A stretch of DNA of 64,000 bases from Yersinia frederiksenii ATCC 33641 (lineage in GTDB: Bacteria; Pseudomonadota; Gammaproteobacteria; Enterobacterales; Enterobacteriaceae). The stretch spans positions 1 to 64,000 of the forward strand of contig NZ_KN150731.1 in assembly GCF_000754805.1 (NCBI RefSeq). The letters are read 5' to 3'. Below the pieces are notes generated by a model. It was not told the DNA's origin. It did no database searches and saw nothing but the letters and a program-made list of their open reading frames with translations. The translations under genes and the position numbers were made by a program. Positions 43,065 to 52,189 of the stretch are shown one piece after another; position 1 is the first letter of the stretch, and every line of letters starts with the position of its first letter.

Positions 43065-43363
43065 ATATAAAACGGCAATTTAATAAAACCCTGATGTTGG
43101 CAAAGTTATGTGTCAACGGTAAACACACTAAAACTGACACGATCAATAGTAGGCGATAGCAGAATTGTTGGAACAGGCAGAACAGTAAATATTTCGAAAA
43201 GATAATCTCAGTTAGATCGGTATTTTTTATGCTATCGGCTTTTGTGAAAAGTATAGTTTTACGCTTACCGGAATTGGATAGCACCGATGGAGAGAGTCAT
43301 CACGCGTTTATTTGCTGTCCCTCATTTAGTTGTTCGGGCAGAAAAAGATGACAGGAGATTGCT

Positions 43364-43720
43364 ATGAATAAGATAAACTTACAACGGGTTTATGATGTTC
43401 AAGCGCCATATCATGCCAATACCTTTCTCGTTGACCGTTTGTGGCCACGGGGGATCAGTAAGGCCCGCTTGCAAGGGGTGGTATGGCTAAAAGAGGTCGC
43501 TCCAGATAATGCACTGCGTCAATGGTTTCATCAAAATCTCGACTGGCCGGAGTTTGTGGTGCGCTATCAGGCCCAGCTCAACCATTCAACAGCATGGCAA
43601 CCTTTGTTAGAGGTGCTTAAGCAGCAACCCATAACCTTGTTGTATGGTAGCCGCGATGCTGAACAAAATCAGGCAATAGTCTTGCGCGATTTTTTGCTCA
43701 GTAAGTGCACGGAAAACTAA
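43364..43720 (+). CDS. DUF488 family protein (YeaO-like)
   Basis: 118 residues. FLVDRLWPRGISKARL near residue 21-36 and WLKEVAPDNALRQWFH near 42-57 mark the YeaO branch of DUF488; LLYGSRDAEQNQAIVL near 92 is also conserved. The family's function is not established. AGGAG lies upstream of the ATG. Converges on ansP with a shared hairpin between. Confidence 0.9.
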   Translation: MNKINLQRVYDVQAPYHANTFLVDRLWPRGISKARLQGVVWLKEVAPDNALRQWFHQNLDWPEFVVRYQAQLNHSTAWQPLLEVLKQQPITLLYGSRDAEQNQAIVLRDFLLSKCTEN

Positions 43721-43760
43721 CAAACCCGGCTAATTTCACGCCAATATGAATAATGTGAAA

Positions 43761-43798
43761 CTCAGCCCGTAGGTAAATTTACCCACTGACGGGCTGAG
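43761..43798. terminator. Convergent terminator between the DUF488 gene and ansP
   Basis: CTCAGCCCGT pairs perfectly with ACGGGCTGAG, with a nested GTAAATTTAC palindrome in the loop. It lies between two genes that face each other. Confidence 0.75.
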
Positions 43799-43806
43799 AA
43801 TTCGTA

Positions 43807-45333
43807 TCAACTCGCTGATTTTTGTTCGCGCAACTTCACTGATTGTGTCGTTATTACTACACTTTCTTCTTCTTTGGCGGGTGTTTCTACTGGTTCTGCC
43901 GCGACTTCACGGGCCCGTTTACGTAGGCTGAACCAGCCTACAACTAATAACAGAGCGACCACTGGCAAAGTGGCAATGGTCCACGTCCCGTTTGGATAGT
44001 CGAAAGCCATCATGACTAAAACACTCGCTAGGAAAAATAGCGTTAACCACGATGTCACTGGAGCTCCTGGCATCTTGAAAGCAATGGGTTTTGCTGTTCC
44101 TTTCTTAATTGCCTGACGTAATTTCATCTGGCAAATAATGATAAAGGCCCATGAACTGATAATCCCCAATGAGGCGATATTCAGCACAATCTCAAATACT
44201 TGAGAGGGAACGAGGTAATTGAGTACCACACCGAAAACATAAATTCCAACAGTCACCAGTATTCCGGCATAAGGAACCGACTGTGAGCTCATTTTTGACA
44301 TGAATTTTGGTGCAGATCCGCCCATTGATAGTGAACGAAGGATACGGCCAGTAGAATAAAGACCTGAGTTTAGGCTGGAAAGTGCGGCAGATAGCACCAC
44401 AATATTCATGATTGTTCCGATATAGGGAACACCTAGGTTACTAAAGAATGTTACAAAGGGGCTTTGACCTGCCTGATAGGCATTCCAAGGCAGTAAACAT
44501 ACTAATAGAACCACAGAGCCGACATAAAACAGGCCAATACGCAGAATGACACTGTTGATGGCCTTGGGGAGCATTTTTTCTGGGTCTTTACATTCCCCGG
44601 CAGCGGTACCGATAAGCTCAATCCCCGCGAAGGCAAATATCACCCCTTGAACTAATACCAATGCCGGTAATAATCCGTGGGGGAAGAAGCCACCATTATC
44701 GGTGATCAGATTCATGCCCGATGAGTGTCCTGCAACACTTTGGCCCGTTCCGAGGAACACCACCCCGACGATCAAAAATATCGAAATGGCAGCGACTTTA
44801 ATCAGTGCGAACCAAAACTCCATTTCTGCGAACCATTTCACACCAATCATATTCATTGTTGCAACAATCGACAGTGCCCCTAGCGCAAACAGCCATTGGG
44901 GAACATCAGAAAATGTGCCCCAATAGTGCATATAAAGTGCTACGGCGGTGATATCGACGATCCCGGTCATCGCCCAGTTGAGGAAATACATCCATCCGGC
45001 GACATAGGAGGCTTTTTCCCCCAGAAACTCACGGGCATAAGAAACGAAGCTACCGCTGGTAGGGCGGTGCAAGATCAGCTCTCCGAGAGCCCGAAGAATA
45101 AAAAACGAAAATACCCCACATACCAGATAAACTAAGGCCAGTGCTGGGCCAGCCATTTGCAAACGTGCACCTGTGCCTAAAAATAAGCCAGTACCAATAG
45201 AACCGCCAATCGCTATCATTTGTATATGACGTCGGCCCATACTTTTGTGGTAACCGGTATCATGAGAATCTAACCAGCGCTTTTTTGCGGCATGATGGTT
45301 CTCCGTAGCGTGCTTTCCTGACATCATAGACAT
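43807..45333 (-). CDS. ansP: L-asparagine permease AnsP
   Basis: 508 residues (E. coli AnsP 499), amino acid/proton symporter of the APC superfamily with 12 membrane segments. Strong matches along the length: GYHKSMGRRHIQMIAIGGSIGTGLFLG near residue 26-52, ALYMHYWG near 130, NMIGVKWFAEMEFW near 160, GTAAGECKDPEKM near 235, SLNSGLYSTGRILRS near 318. Imports asparagine from the periplasm. Charged C-terminal tail of about 40 residues. Confidence 0.93.
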   Translation of the reverse strand: MSMMSGKHATENHHAAKKRWLDSHDTGYHKSMGRRHIQMIAIGGSIGTGLFLGTGARLQMAGPALALVYLVCGVFSFFILRALGELILHRPTSGSFVSYAREFLGEKASYVAGWMYFLNWAMTGIVDITAVALYMHYWGTFSDVPQWLFALGALSIVATMNMIGVKWFAEMEFWFALIKVAAISIFLIVGVVFLGTGQSVAGHSSGMNLITDNGGFFPHGLLPALVLVQGVIFAFAGIELIGTAAGECKDPEKMLPKAINSVILRIGLFYVGSVVLLVCLLPWNAYQAGQSPFVTFFSNLGVPYIGTIMNIVVLSAALSSLNSGLYSTGRILRSLSMGGSAPKFMSKMSSQSVPYAGILVTVGIYVFGVVLNYLVPSQVFEIVLNIASLGIISSWAFIIICQMKLRQAIKKGTAKPIAFKMPGAPVTSWLTLFFLASVLVMMAFDYPNGTWTIATLPVVALLLVVGWFSLRKRAREVAAEPVETPAKEEESVVITTQSVKLREQKSAS

Positions 45334-46409
45334 TCCCTATTTTCCTGTCTGTTGTGCAATCATCGTGAATGTATTACTGCCACCGATTGCTAAAGATTAA
45401 TGCATAAATAGCGTCTTAGCGCCTTCAGTTGTTATGGTGTATATCATGACTATTGAATTATGGGAGGGCATGCTATCGTTTCTGTCGTGATGAGGCAAAA
45501 AAATATTCACTTATAAACTATTTCTTTTCCGTTATTACTAGATTCACTAATTGGTTGGCTAAGATTAATTAATAACCAAGGGGAATGTTGTTATAATAAT
45601 GCATTTTCCATCTCCATTGGTTAAATTTAGAACAGTAGGCAACGTGTTGTTATGTGGCGAAATCTAATTACACTCCTTTCTTTAGTAACCAAATATGACC
45701 TTATCATAACTATTAATACTGTTTTTCAACTGATGTTACTCCTACATACTATGATTCCACATAAAATTCCTATTCATCAGAATGAGGTGAAATAGTGGCT
45801 GCTATTTCTATAGGCACCATTTAAAATTTATTATTTATTTATACATAGCGAAGTAAATATCTACAATGATATTTGCTAAATGATTGGATTGTAGGCGATG
45901 TGAGCATATTACCAATAAATAGTGTCACTACTTTTACCTTATGCATAGTGCACGGATTATCACTTTTAGTGATAAATAAAGCCCTCAAGATAAGGCATGA
46001 CAGTAGGCGTTGCGGCGCTATTGATGTTAGTTTAACCACTTCGGATTTCTATGATCTGCACTAAAAAAGTTGACTAATTATCAACTGAAAAGCATAACAG
46101 ATAAATCTCCATTATCTTAAATTATTTAATTACAAAACCCCGAGTTAAGTTAATTAAAATAAACTTGTTGATGTGTTCTCAAATACCAGTTAATTACTGG
46201 GGGTTACAGTTTTTTCTTTTTGGATATAATGGTATTTTGATTCTGCATATTTACACTTTTCTTTAATTGATTTGTGTCAATAAAGGATTTTTGGTGCTGG
46301 GTTAGTCGATATTCTGTCGAAGAGTATCAGAAAATTAAAGGTTATTAACTGGCATAGCATTAGATTCGTTACCTTCCGTTTTTCAGGCGCTACCAATAGC
46401 AGGTTTAAA
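45334..46409. other. Long AT-rich intergenic region between ansP and the 2HCT transporter gene
   Basis: About 1.08 kb without a convincing gene; a 63-codon frame at 45873-46064 has no ribosome site or recognisable product. It should carry divergent promoters for ansP and the carboxylate transporter. An FNR-like site lies at 46267-46280. Confidence 0.55.
46267..46280 (+). promoter_or_regulatory. FNR-like site upstream of the carboxylate transporter
   Basis: TTGAT-TTGT-GTCAA matches the FNR consensus TTGAT-N4-ATCAA at nine of ten positions. A TATTCT (46310-46315) could serve as the -10. Confidence 0.5.
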
Positions 46410-47768
46410 ATGAAAAAAATAAATCAGGATGCCACTCTTACTTCCGATAAAGAAATTAATACAGCAGAGAGATATTCAGTCAAGAGGCTGATGGAAAATA
46501 TAAACCAGATGAATATAAACACTATGCCGATGGCTTTATTTATGACCATTTCGGCTATTGTGTTTATTTCAGCCTATGCGAGTTATTTGCCAAAAAATAT
46601 GATTGGTGGCTTGGCGGTGATTATGACTATGGGTTTTGTTCTCTCCCATATTGGTCGTCATATTCCGCTGTTAAAAGATATTGGTGGTCCGGCTATCTTG
46701 TGCTTAATGGTACCCTCTGTTTTGGTCTACTTTGGTCTATTCCAAATTAATACGCTCGATACGGTTCACTTGCTGATGAAGGAGGCTAATTTACTCTACT
46801 TCGTCATCGCCAGCCTGGTTGTTGGCAGTATTCTTGGTATGAATCGCGTGGTGCTCATTCAGGGGATGACTCGTATGTTTATCCCACTGGTGGTGGGGAC
46901 CATAACTGCTGTAGCGGCGGGATTATTGGTGGGGAAATTATTCGGTTTTAGCCTTTATCACACCTTCTTTTTTATTATCGTTCCCATAATTGGCGGCGGA
47001 ATTGGTGAAGGCATCTTGCCATTGTCACTGGCTTATTCTGCCATCTTGGGACAAGCACCAGATGTTTATGTTGCGCAGTTGGCTCCGGCTGCCGTGGTCG
47101 GTAATATTTTCGCCATTATTTGCGCTGGGGTGCTGGCTCGTATTGGAATACGTCGTAAGGATCTTAATGGTGAGGGGATGTTAATTCGATCAGCACAGGA
47201 TAATGCCATATTCACCTCGCAAGAGGGGCCAAAACAAGCCGATTTCCAGTTAATGGGAGGGGGGCTATTGATGACCTGCGCCTTCTTTATTGTGGGCGGG
47301 TTGTTTGAAAAACTGGTGCATATTCCAGGCCCAGTACTGATGATTCTGATTGCGGTAATGTGTAAGTATGCGCAGGTGATACCCGCGAAAATGGAGCAAG
47401 GCGCGCACAGTTGGTATAAGTTTGTGTCTACTACTTTGGTGTGGCCACTGATGATTGGCTTGGGTATGTTGTATGTGCCGCTGGAAAGTGTGGTAGCGGT
47501 GTTCTCTGTAGGATATATCGTCGTGTGTGGGGCTGTTGTTCTATCAATGGCCGCTGTCAGTTTTATTATCGCACCTTATTTAAATATGTATCCCGTGGAG
47601 GCTTCCATTGTGACGAGTTGCCATAGTGGGTTAGGGGGAACTGGCGATGTCGCTATTTTGTCTGCTTCTAACCGAATGTCATTGATGCCGTTTGCCCAAA
47701 TAGCCACCCGTATTGGCGGTGCCTCTACCGTGATTGGTGCCACGCTGCTGTTAGGCTGGATTATGTAA
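46410..47768 (+). CDS. 2-hydroxycarboxylate transporter (malate/citrate type)
   Basis: 452 residues, 2HCT family (CitS, CimH, MaeN, MleP). The two re-entrant-loop signatures are present: IIGGGIGEGILPLS near residue 193-206 and SGLGGTGDVAILSASNRM near residue 409-426. The second resembles the CimH/MaeN branch more than Klebsiella CitS, so malate or citrate are both candidates. Sodium or proton symport across the inner membrane with about 11 segments. The facing two-component system is of the carboxylate-sensing class, supporting a regulon. Confidence 0.88.
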   Translation: MKKINQDATLTSDKEINTAERYSVKRLMENINQMNINTMPMALFMTISAIVFISAYASYLPKNMIGGLAVIMTMGFVLSHIGRHIPLLKDIGGPAILCLMVPSVLVYFGLFQINTLDTVHLLMKEANLLYFVIASLVVGSILGMNRVVLIQGMTRMFIPLVVGTITAVAAGLLVGKLFGFSLYHTFFFIIVPIIGGGIGEGILPLSLAYSAILGQAPDVYVAQLAPAAVVGNIFAIICAGVLARIGIRRKDLNGEGMLIRSAQDNAIFTSQEGPKQADFQLMGGGLLMTCAFFIVGGLFEKLVHIPGPVLMILIAVMCKYAQVIPAKMEQGAHSWYKFVSTTLVWPLMIGLGMLYVPLESVVAVFSVGYIVVCGAVVLSMAAVSFIIAPYLNMYPVEASIVTSCHSGLGGTGDVAILSASNRMSLMPFAQIATRIGGASTVIGATLLLGWIM

Positions 47769-47790
47769 ATAAATGCTAAGGGGTTAGACA

Positions 47791-47826
47791 TAACAAGTGG
47801 CATTCTTGCTCAGATGCCACTTGTTA
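47791..47826. terminator. Convergent terminator between transporter and response regulator
   Basis: TAACAAGTGGCAT pairs with ATGCCACTTGTTA (13 bp, perfect) around a 10-base loop, followed by TTAG. It can serve both strands. Confidence 0.8.
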
Positions 47827-47854
47827 TTAGGGGCCGAAATGATCAGGCCAATGG

Positions 47855-48574
47855 CTACTGGCAATATTGTTTCAATACTTCTTGTTGGCTGGGTAAGAGC
47901 TTATAGAGATAAACGGGTCGCCCTGTTGCACCATAAAGAACTTTAGTACTCAGAACTTCTGTATCAGAGAGATAAATCAAATATTTACGGCAAGAAACGC
48001 GTGAAATCCCAATAGCATTCGCCATCTGTTCAGTTGAGAACTCTCCATCCTGCATCTCTTGAATCCATTCACATACAGTACGCAATGTTTGTGCTGTTAG
48101 TCCTTTTGGTAATTTTTTGCGCTCGATAGGGGCTGAGTTATTGCGCCGCAGCAATGTGTCCACATCTTCTTGGGCACAATATTCACGTTGCTCCAGCAAA
48201 TTCTGTTTTTCGCGATAAGTCGAGAGTGCCTCTTCAAAGCGAGAAAATTGAAATGGCTTAATTAAGTAATCAACGACCCCATATTGCAGGGCTTTTTTAA
48301 TGGTATTTACATCCGTAGCAGATGAAATAACAATGACATCGGTATGTTCGCTGAATTCGCGTAGCACAGGCAGCAAGTCTAGCCCATTGTCTTGGCGCAT
48401 AAATACATCCAGTAAAACCAAGTCAATAGGCTGCTCCGCTGCCATTAAATGCTCTCGGGCTTGTTGCAAAGTGGATACTGAGCCACAGCAGTTGAAACCG
48501 GCTACTTGGCTTAGATAACACTTATTCAGCTCAGCCACCATTGCATCGTCATCCACTATTAATACATTAATCAT
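47855..48574 (-). CDS. Response regulator, CitB/DcuR family
   Basis: 239 residues. Receiver domain: acidic pocket VDDDAMV (residues 6-12), phosphoacceptor Asp in LVLLDVFMRQDNG near residue 56, Lys in YLIKPFQF near 107. The C-terminal helix-turn-helix contains TEQMANAIGISRVSCRKYLIYL near residue 182-203. It is coupled by an eight-base overlap to the sensor kinase. Probably activates the adjacent carboxylate transporter gene. Confidence 0.9.
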   Translation of the reverse strand: MINVLIVDDDAMVAELNKCYLSQVAGFNCCGSVSTLQQAREHLMAAEQPIDLVLLDVFMRQDNGLDLLPVLREFSEHTDVIVISSATDVNTIKKALQYGVVDYLIKPFQFSRFEEALSTYREKQNLLEQREYCAQEDVDTLLRRNNSAPIERKKLPKGLTAQTLRTVCEWIQEMQDGEFSTEQMANAIGISRVSCRKYLIYLSDTEVLSTKVLYGATGRPVYLYKLLPSQQEVLKQYCQ

Positions 48575-50243
48575 GATTTACCGCGCTGATGTTGTTTGAC
48601 GAATTGTCACTAGCGGTCATGCTATTCGACGTTATATTGTAGGGAAGGCTAATAAAGAACTGTGTAAACACGCCAGCTTCAGAATCAAACTCAATACTAC
48701 CACCGATACTCTCTAAACTTTGCCGAACCAGACTCAAACCGATGCCATGTTCATTGCCTTTGGTCGAAAAGCCATTATCAAAAATACGGTCTTGTAACTC
48801 GGCTGCAATGCCCGGCCCATCATCACTGACAACACAATGTACCCGGCCATTTTGATAATGAAAGCTAACATTAATTTCCCGCTGAACCTGCTCCCCAATT
48901 GCTTCCATGGCATTCTCAATGAGGTTACCCAATACGGTAATCATGGTGGTGGTGACTTGCTCATTATCAGTATCGGGTAAGAGGCTATCGTCACTGATTG
49001 ATAGGGTGATACCCAAATCGCGAGCCCGATTGATCTTCCCTAACAGAAAACCGGCTATTACCGGAGATTTTACCTTGCGCAACAGAGAACCAATTTCTGC
49101 CTGATAATTATTGGACGTTTTGACAATATAGTCTTCGAGTTGCTGGTAATATTTCATATGTAATAAGCCCAGAATAACATGGAGCTTATTCATAAACTCG
49201 TGCGATTGTGCCCGCAATGCATCGGCATAATGCACCATACCGGTTAGGCGTTGCATCAATTGGCTAACTTCTGTTTTATCACGAAAAGTTGCAATAGCAC
49301 CGATAATATCGCCTTTCACCATTACTGGAACGGTGTTGGTCAGTAATATACTACCATTAAAGTTTATCTCTTCATCGCGCCGCGCAATACCGGTTTCCAG
49401 AACCTGCTGTAAATACAAACGTACCGGCCAGTATTTACTGGCATTACTCAGTAATAAATTCTCCATCGGCCCACTTTGTTTAAACAAACGCTTCGCTTCA
49501 TGATTAACCACAGTAATGCGTGAGTCGGCATCAACAGCAATAACCCCCTCCTTAATGGATTGCAGCATAGCGTTGCGTTGTTCGAACAAATTAGATATCT
49601 CGTAGGGTTCAAAACCCAGCATCATTCTTTTAAGTACTTTTACTAAGAACCACGTCCCTAGAGAACCAATTAATGCGCCAAATAAGATGGTCCAAGGGAT
49701 AGTCCAGCGAGTTTCACTGACTACGGAGTCAATACTGGTCAGGGAAATACCAATGGCGACCACGCCAATTTGTTTCCCATGAGGCTCATAGACCGGAAGG
49801 AAAATACGTAATGCGCGCTCCAACACGCCTCGGTTTATTGCGCTATTTTCCTTACCTTGTAATGCGGGCTGCAGATCATTGCCAATGAAATGCTGTCCGA
49901 TCATCTCAGGATTGGGGTGCGAATAACGGATACCTTTCATATCGGTCACAACAATGAATAGCAGGTCATTAGCTTGCTGAACTTCACGGGTATAAGCCTG
50001 TATTTGCTGCCCAGCCACCGGATCACTTAATCCTTTTATTATCGTGGGCGAAAAAGATAATGCCCGCGCCACAGCAACCGCTTTGTCTTGCAAACTCTCT
50101 TGTGCCATCCGACTGAGCTGAACAAAGAACAGTGTATGGACTACCAATAGCACAGATATAATCACCCCAGAGACCATCAATGTGATTGAAGTGCTAAGCC
50201 GTAACGGCACTTTTTGCTTTCCTGCCGTTGTTGCGTTGTTCAT
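48567..50243 (-). CDS. Sensor histidine kinase, CitA/DcuS family
   Basis: 558 residues from ATG at 50243 (GGAG upstream; a GTG six codons earlier is possible). Two membrane segments (near residues 20-42 and 182-200) flank a periplasmic PASp domain with RYSHPNPEMIGQHFIG, the di/tricarboxylate-sensing signature of CitA/DcuS. A cytoplasmic PAS (near 225-320), phosphoacceptor His in AQSHEFMNKLHVILG near residue 350, and an ATPase with NLIENAMEAI (N box) and DDGPGI (G1) follow. Senses an external carboxylate such as citrate, malate or fumarate. Confidence 0.9.
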   Translation of the reverse strand: MNNATTAGKQKVPLRLSTSITLMVSGVIISVLLVVHTLFFVQLSRMAQESLQDKAVAVARALSFSPTIIKGLSDPVAGQQIQAYTREVQQANDLLFIVVTDMKGIRYSHPNPEMIGQHFIGNDLQPALQGKENSAINRGVLERALRIFLPVYEPHGKQIGVVAIGISLTSIDSVVSETRWTIPWTILFGALIGSLGTWFLVKVLKRMMLGFEPYEISNLFEQRNAMLQSIKEGVIAVDADSRITVVNHEAKRLFKQSGPMENLLLSNASKYWPVRLYLQQVLETGIARRDEEINFNGSILLTNTVPVMVKGDIIGAIATFRDKTEVSQLMQRLTGMVHYADALRAQSHEFMNKLHVILGLLHMKYYQQLEDYIVKTSNNYQAEIGSLLRKVKSPVIAGFLLGKINRARDLGITLSISDDSLLPDTDNEQVTTTMITVLGNLIENAMEAIGEQVQREINVSFHYQNGRVHCVVSDDGPGIAAELQDRIFDNGFSTKGNEHGIGLSLVRQSLESIGGSIEFDSEAGVFTQFFISLPYNITSNSMTASDNSSNNISAVNHD

Positions 50244-50409
50244 GTCATGCTCCAGAGACACCGGCCTGAGTGATTGTCAGACGTCTAGATTGATGAAATG
50301 GGGGCGGTATAACGAGTGGCAAGTCAAAATATGTGAGCAGCCAAAATCGCTCTCTAGTTTACGCTGTTTATTCTATAGGATGCTAAGACTTAGGATTACT
50401 TTAGCTACA

Positions 50410-50427
50410 TAACTATTTATATAGTTA
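50410..50427. promoter_or_regulatory. Perfect inverted repeat upstream of the sensor kinase
   Basis: TAACTAT-TTAT-ATAGTTA, 167 bases upstream of the kinase start. It could be a regulator binding site; no known consensus is claimed. Confidence 0.4.
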
Positions 50428-51058
50428 TCAAATTTACTACTCTTGGTAACCTACGATGACATGAAGGGCCGTGGGGAGTGGGACTAAAGATTAGGTCGGA
50501 GAGTGATAGATACTGATGTTCAACTCAATTCGTTAAGACTCGCGCTTTCTGATGTGTTGATGATGCCTTGGTGTTGTTAGCATGAATTGGTATAAAGAAC
50601 AGTCATCGTTAATATAAGCGTCCGCGCTTCAGCGAGTCATCATGACACTATCTTTTCATATGGCGATTATTAACTAACAGTCTGCCTGTAATATGCCGCT
50701 ATTATGCCATATGAATAGTCAATTACACATTAATCTGCTATTCCTAATTAAATCAGCTCTGATCTAAATCGTTTAACGCACCTCATTAATGCCATGATAC
50801 TGCGATAGAATCATTGTTCTACCGATTGACAAAAGATAATCAAAGTATTGAAAACAACTGATATACAGTTTTCTTAACCTAGGATATCTTACTCTAAGAA
50901 TTTCATGATCAATTGATAGGACTAATGTTCAAAGACGCGGGAAATTGTTATTGCCATTCTATATAAATAAAAATCTAACAAGTATTTCTGGCGTTATAAT
51001 AAGTTATAGAGTTAGAAAAAGCAGAAAAATAAACAAAAAGTAAACGGGAGATAACTAT
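50428..51058. other. Intergenic region upstream of glutaminase
   Basis: About 630 AT-rich bases with no supported gene. GGGAG precedes the glutaminase ATG at the right end. I see no clear promoter elements. Confidence 0.4.
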
Positions 51059-52066
51059 ATGCCTAAAGATGATAGCAATAATGGAATTATCGACTACGTA
51101 TCAACCGGGCATCTGCCAGATCAAGACACCGTTATTAAACTGGTACAAGAAGCCCATAAACGTTTTGGCACTGATACTGAAGGTGTAGTTTCTACGGTTT
51201 ACCCTGCATTAGAACGCATTCCTCCTAATCTCTTTGGTGTGTGCATGGTCGGTACGAATGGCAAAGTGCATTCAGCCGGTGATGTGGACTATGAATTTAC
51301 CATTATGAGTGTCTCCAAACCTTTCGTCTTTGCTTTGGTCTGTCAGGCCATTGGGGCGAAAGTCGCCCGCGAAAAACTGGGAGTGAACAGTACGGGAATG
51401 GCATTTAACTCCGTCACCGCCATTGAGCGAGCACCCGATGGGCGCACCAATCCGATGGTTAACTCCGGTGCAATTGCAACCACCAGTTTGGTGCCGGGAG
51501 CAACTTGTGATGAACAGTGGAAATTTATTTACGACGGTTTATGTCGTTTTGCCGGTCGTGAATTGACGCTGAATGAAGAAGTATATCAATCCGCCTGTGA
51601 AACCAATTTCCGTAACCGTGGTATCGCCAATGTATTGGAGAGTTATGGTCGTCTGGGATGTGACCCGCTGATTGCCACCGACTTATATACCCGTCAGTGT
51701 TCATTGAATGTCAGTGCTCGTGATCTGGCGGTGATGGGAGCGACCTTGGCTGATGGGGGAGTTAACCCACTGACGCGTGAACGAGTAGTCGATAACGATG
51801 TATGTCATTACGCCTTAGCCGTAATGGTCACGGCGGGGTTGTACGAAACATCCGGTGATTGGCTTTATGACATTGGCCTTCCTGGAAAAAGCGGTATTGG
51901 TGGTGGGATTGTGACAGTGTCACCGGGAAAGGGAGGGTTGGGGACTTTTGCTCCGTTACTTGATAGCGCGGGTAATAGTGTTAAAGGTCAGCTAGCTGCC
52001 CGCTTCTTATCACGTAGTCTTGGGATGGACATGTTTGTTTCTGAACCTTACACCGAAAAGAGTTGA
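51059..52066 (+). CDS. glsA: Glutaminase
   Basis: 335 residues, about 25 more than E. coli glutaminases. Serine-dependent beta-lactamase-like fold: the catalytic SxxK lies in MSVSKPFVF near residue 78-86, then NPMVNSGAI near 130, Tyr in ESYGRLGC near 198, and GLPGKSGIGGG near 280. Converts glutamine to glutamate and ammonia in the cytosol. Starts with GGGAG 10 bases upstream. The MFS gene follows 123 bases later on the same strand; glutaminases often work with acid resistance, which is only a possibility here. Confidence 0.93.
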   Translation: MPKDDSNNGIIDYVSTGHLPDQDTVIKLVQEAHKRFGTDTEGVVSTVYPALERIPPNLFGVCMVGTNGKVHSAGDVDYEFTIMSVSKPFVFALVCQAIGAKVAREKLGVNSTGMAFNSVTAIERAPDGRTNPMVNSGAIATTSLVPGATCDEQWKFIYDGLCRFAGRELTLNEEVYQSACETNFRNRGIANVLESYGRLGCDPLIATDLYTRQCSLNVSARDLAVMGATLADGGVNPLTRERVVDNDVCHYALAVMVTAGLYETSGDWLYDIGLPGKSGIGGGIVTVSPGKGGLGTFAPLLDSAGNSVKGQLAARFLSRSLGMDMFVSEPYTEKS

Positions 52067-52189
52067 TCGGTGGGAGTCAGAAAGCGCTCGAAAGCCAGTT
52101 ATGGTTCGCACGACACGGTGCTGTAAATCGGATTGAGCTTAAACCACAACGTTGTTCAAAAGTTGCTTTTCAAAAGGGTAGATACATTT

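Noticed and set aside
45873-46064. 63-codon frame in the ansP-to-transporter gap
   Set aside because: No ribosome site, no recognisable domain, and AT-rich intergenic composition.
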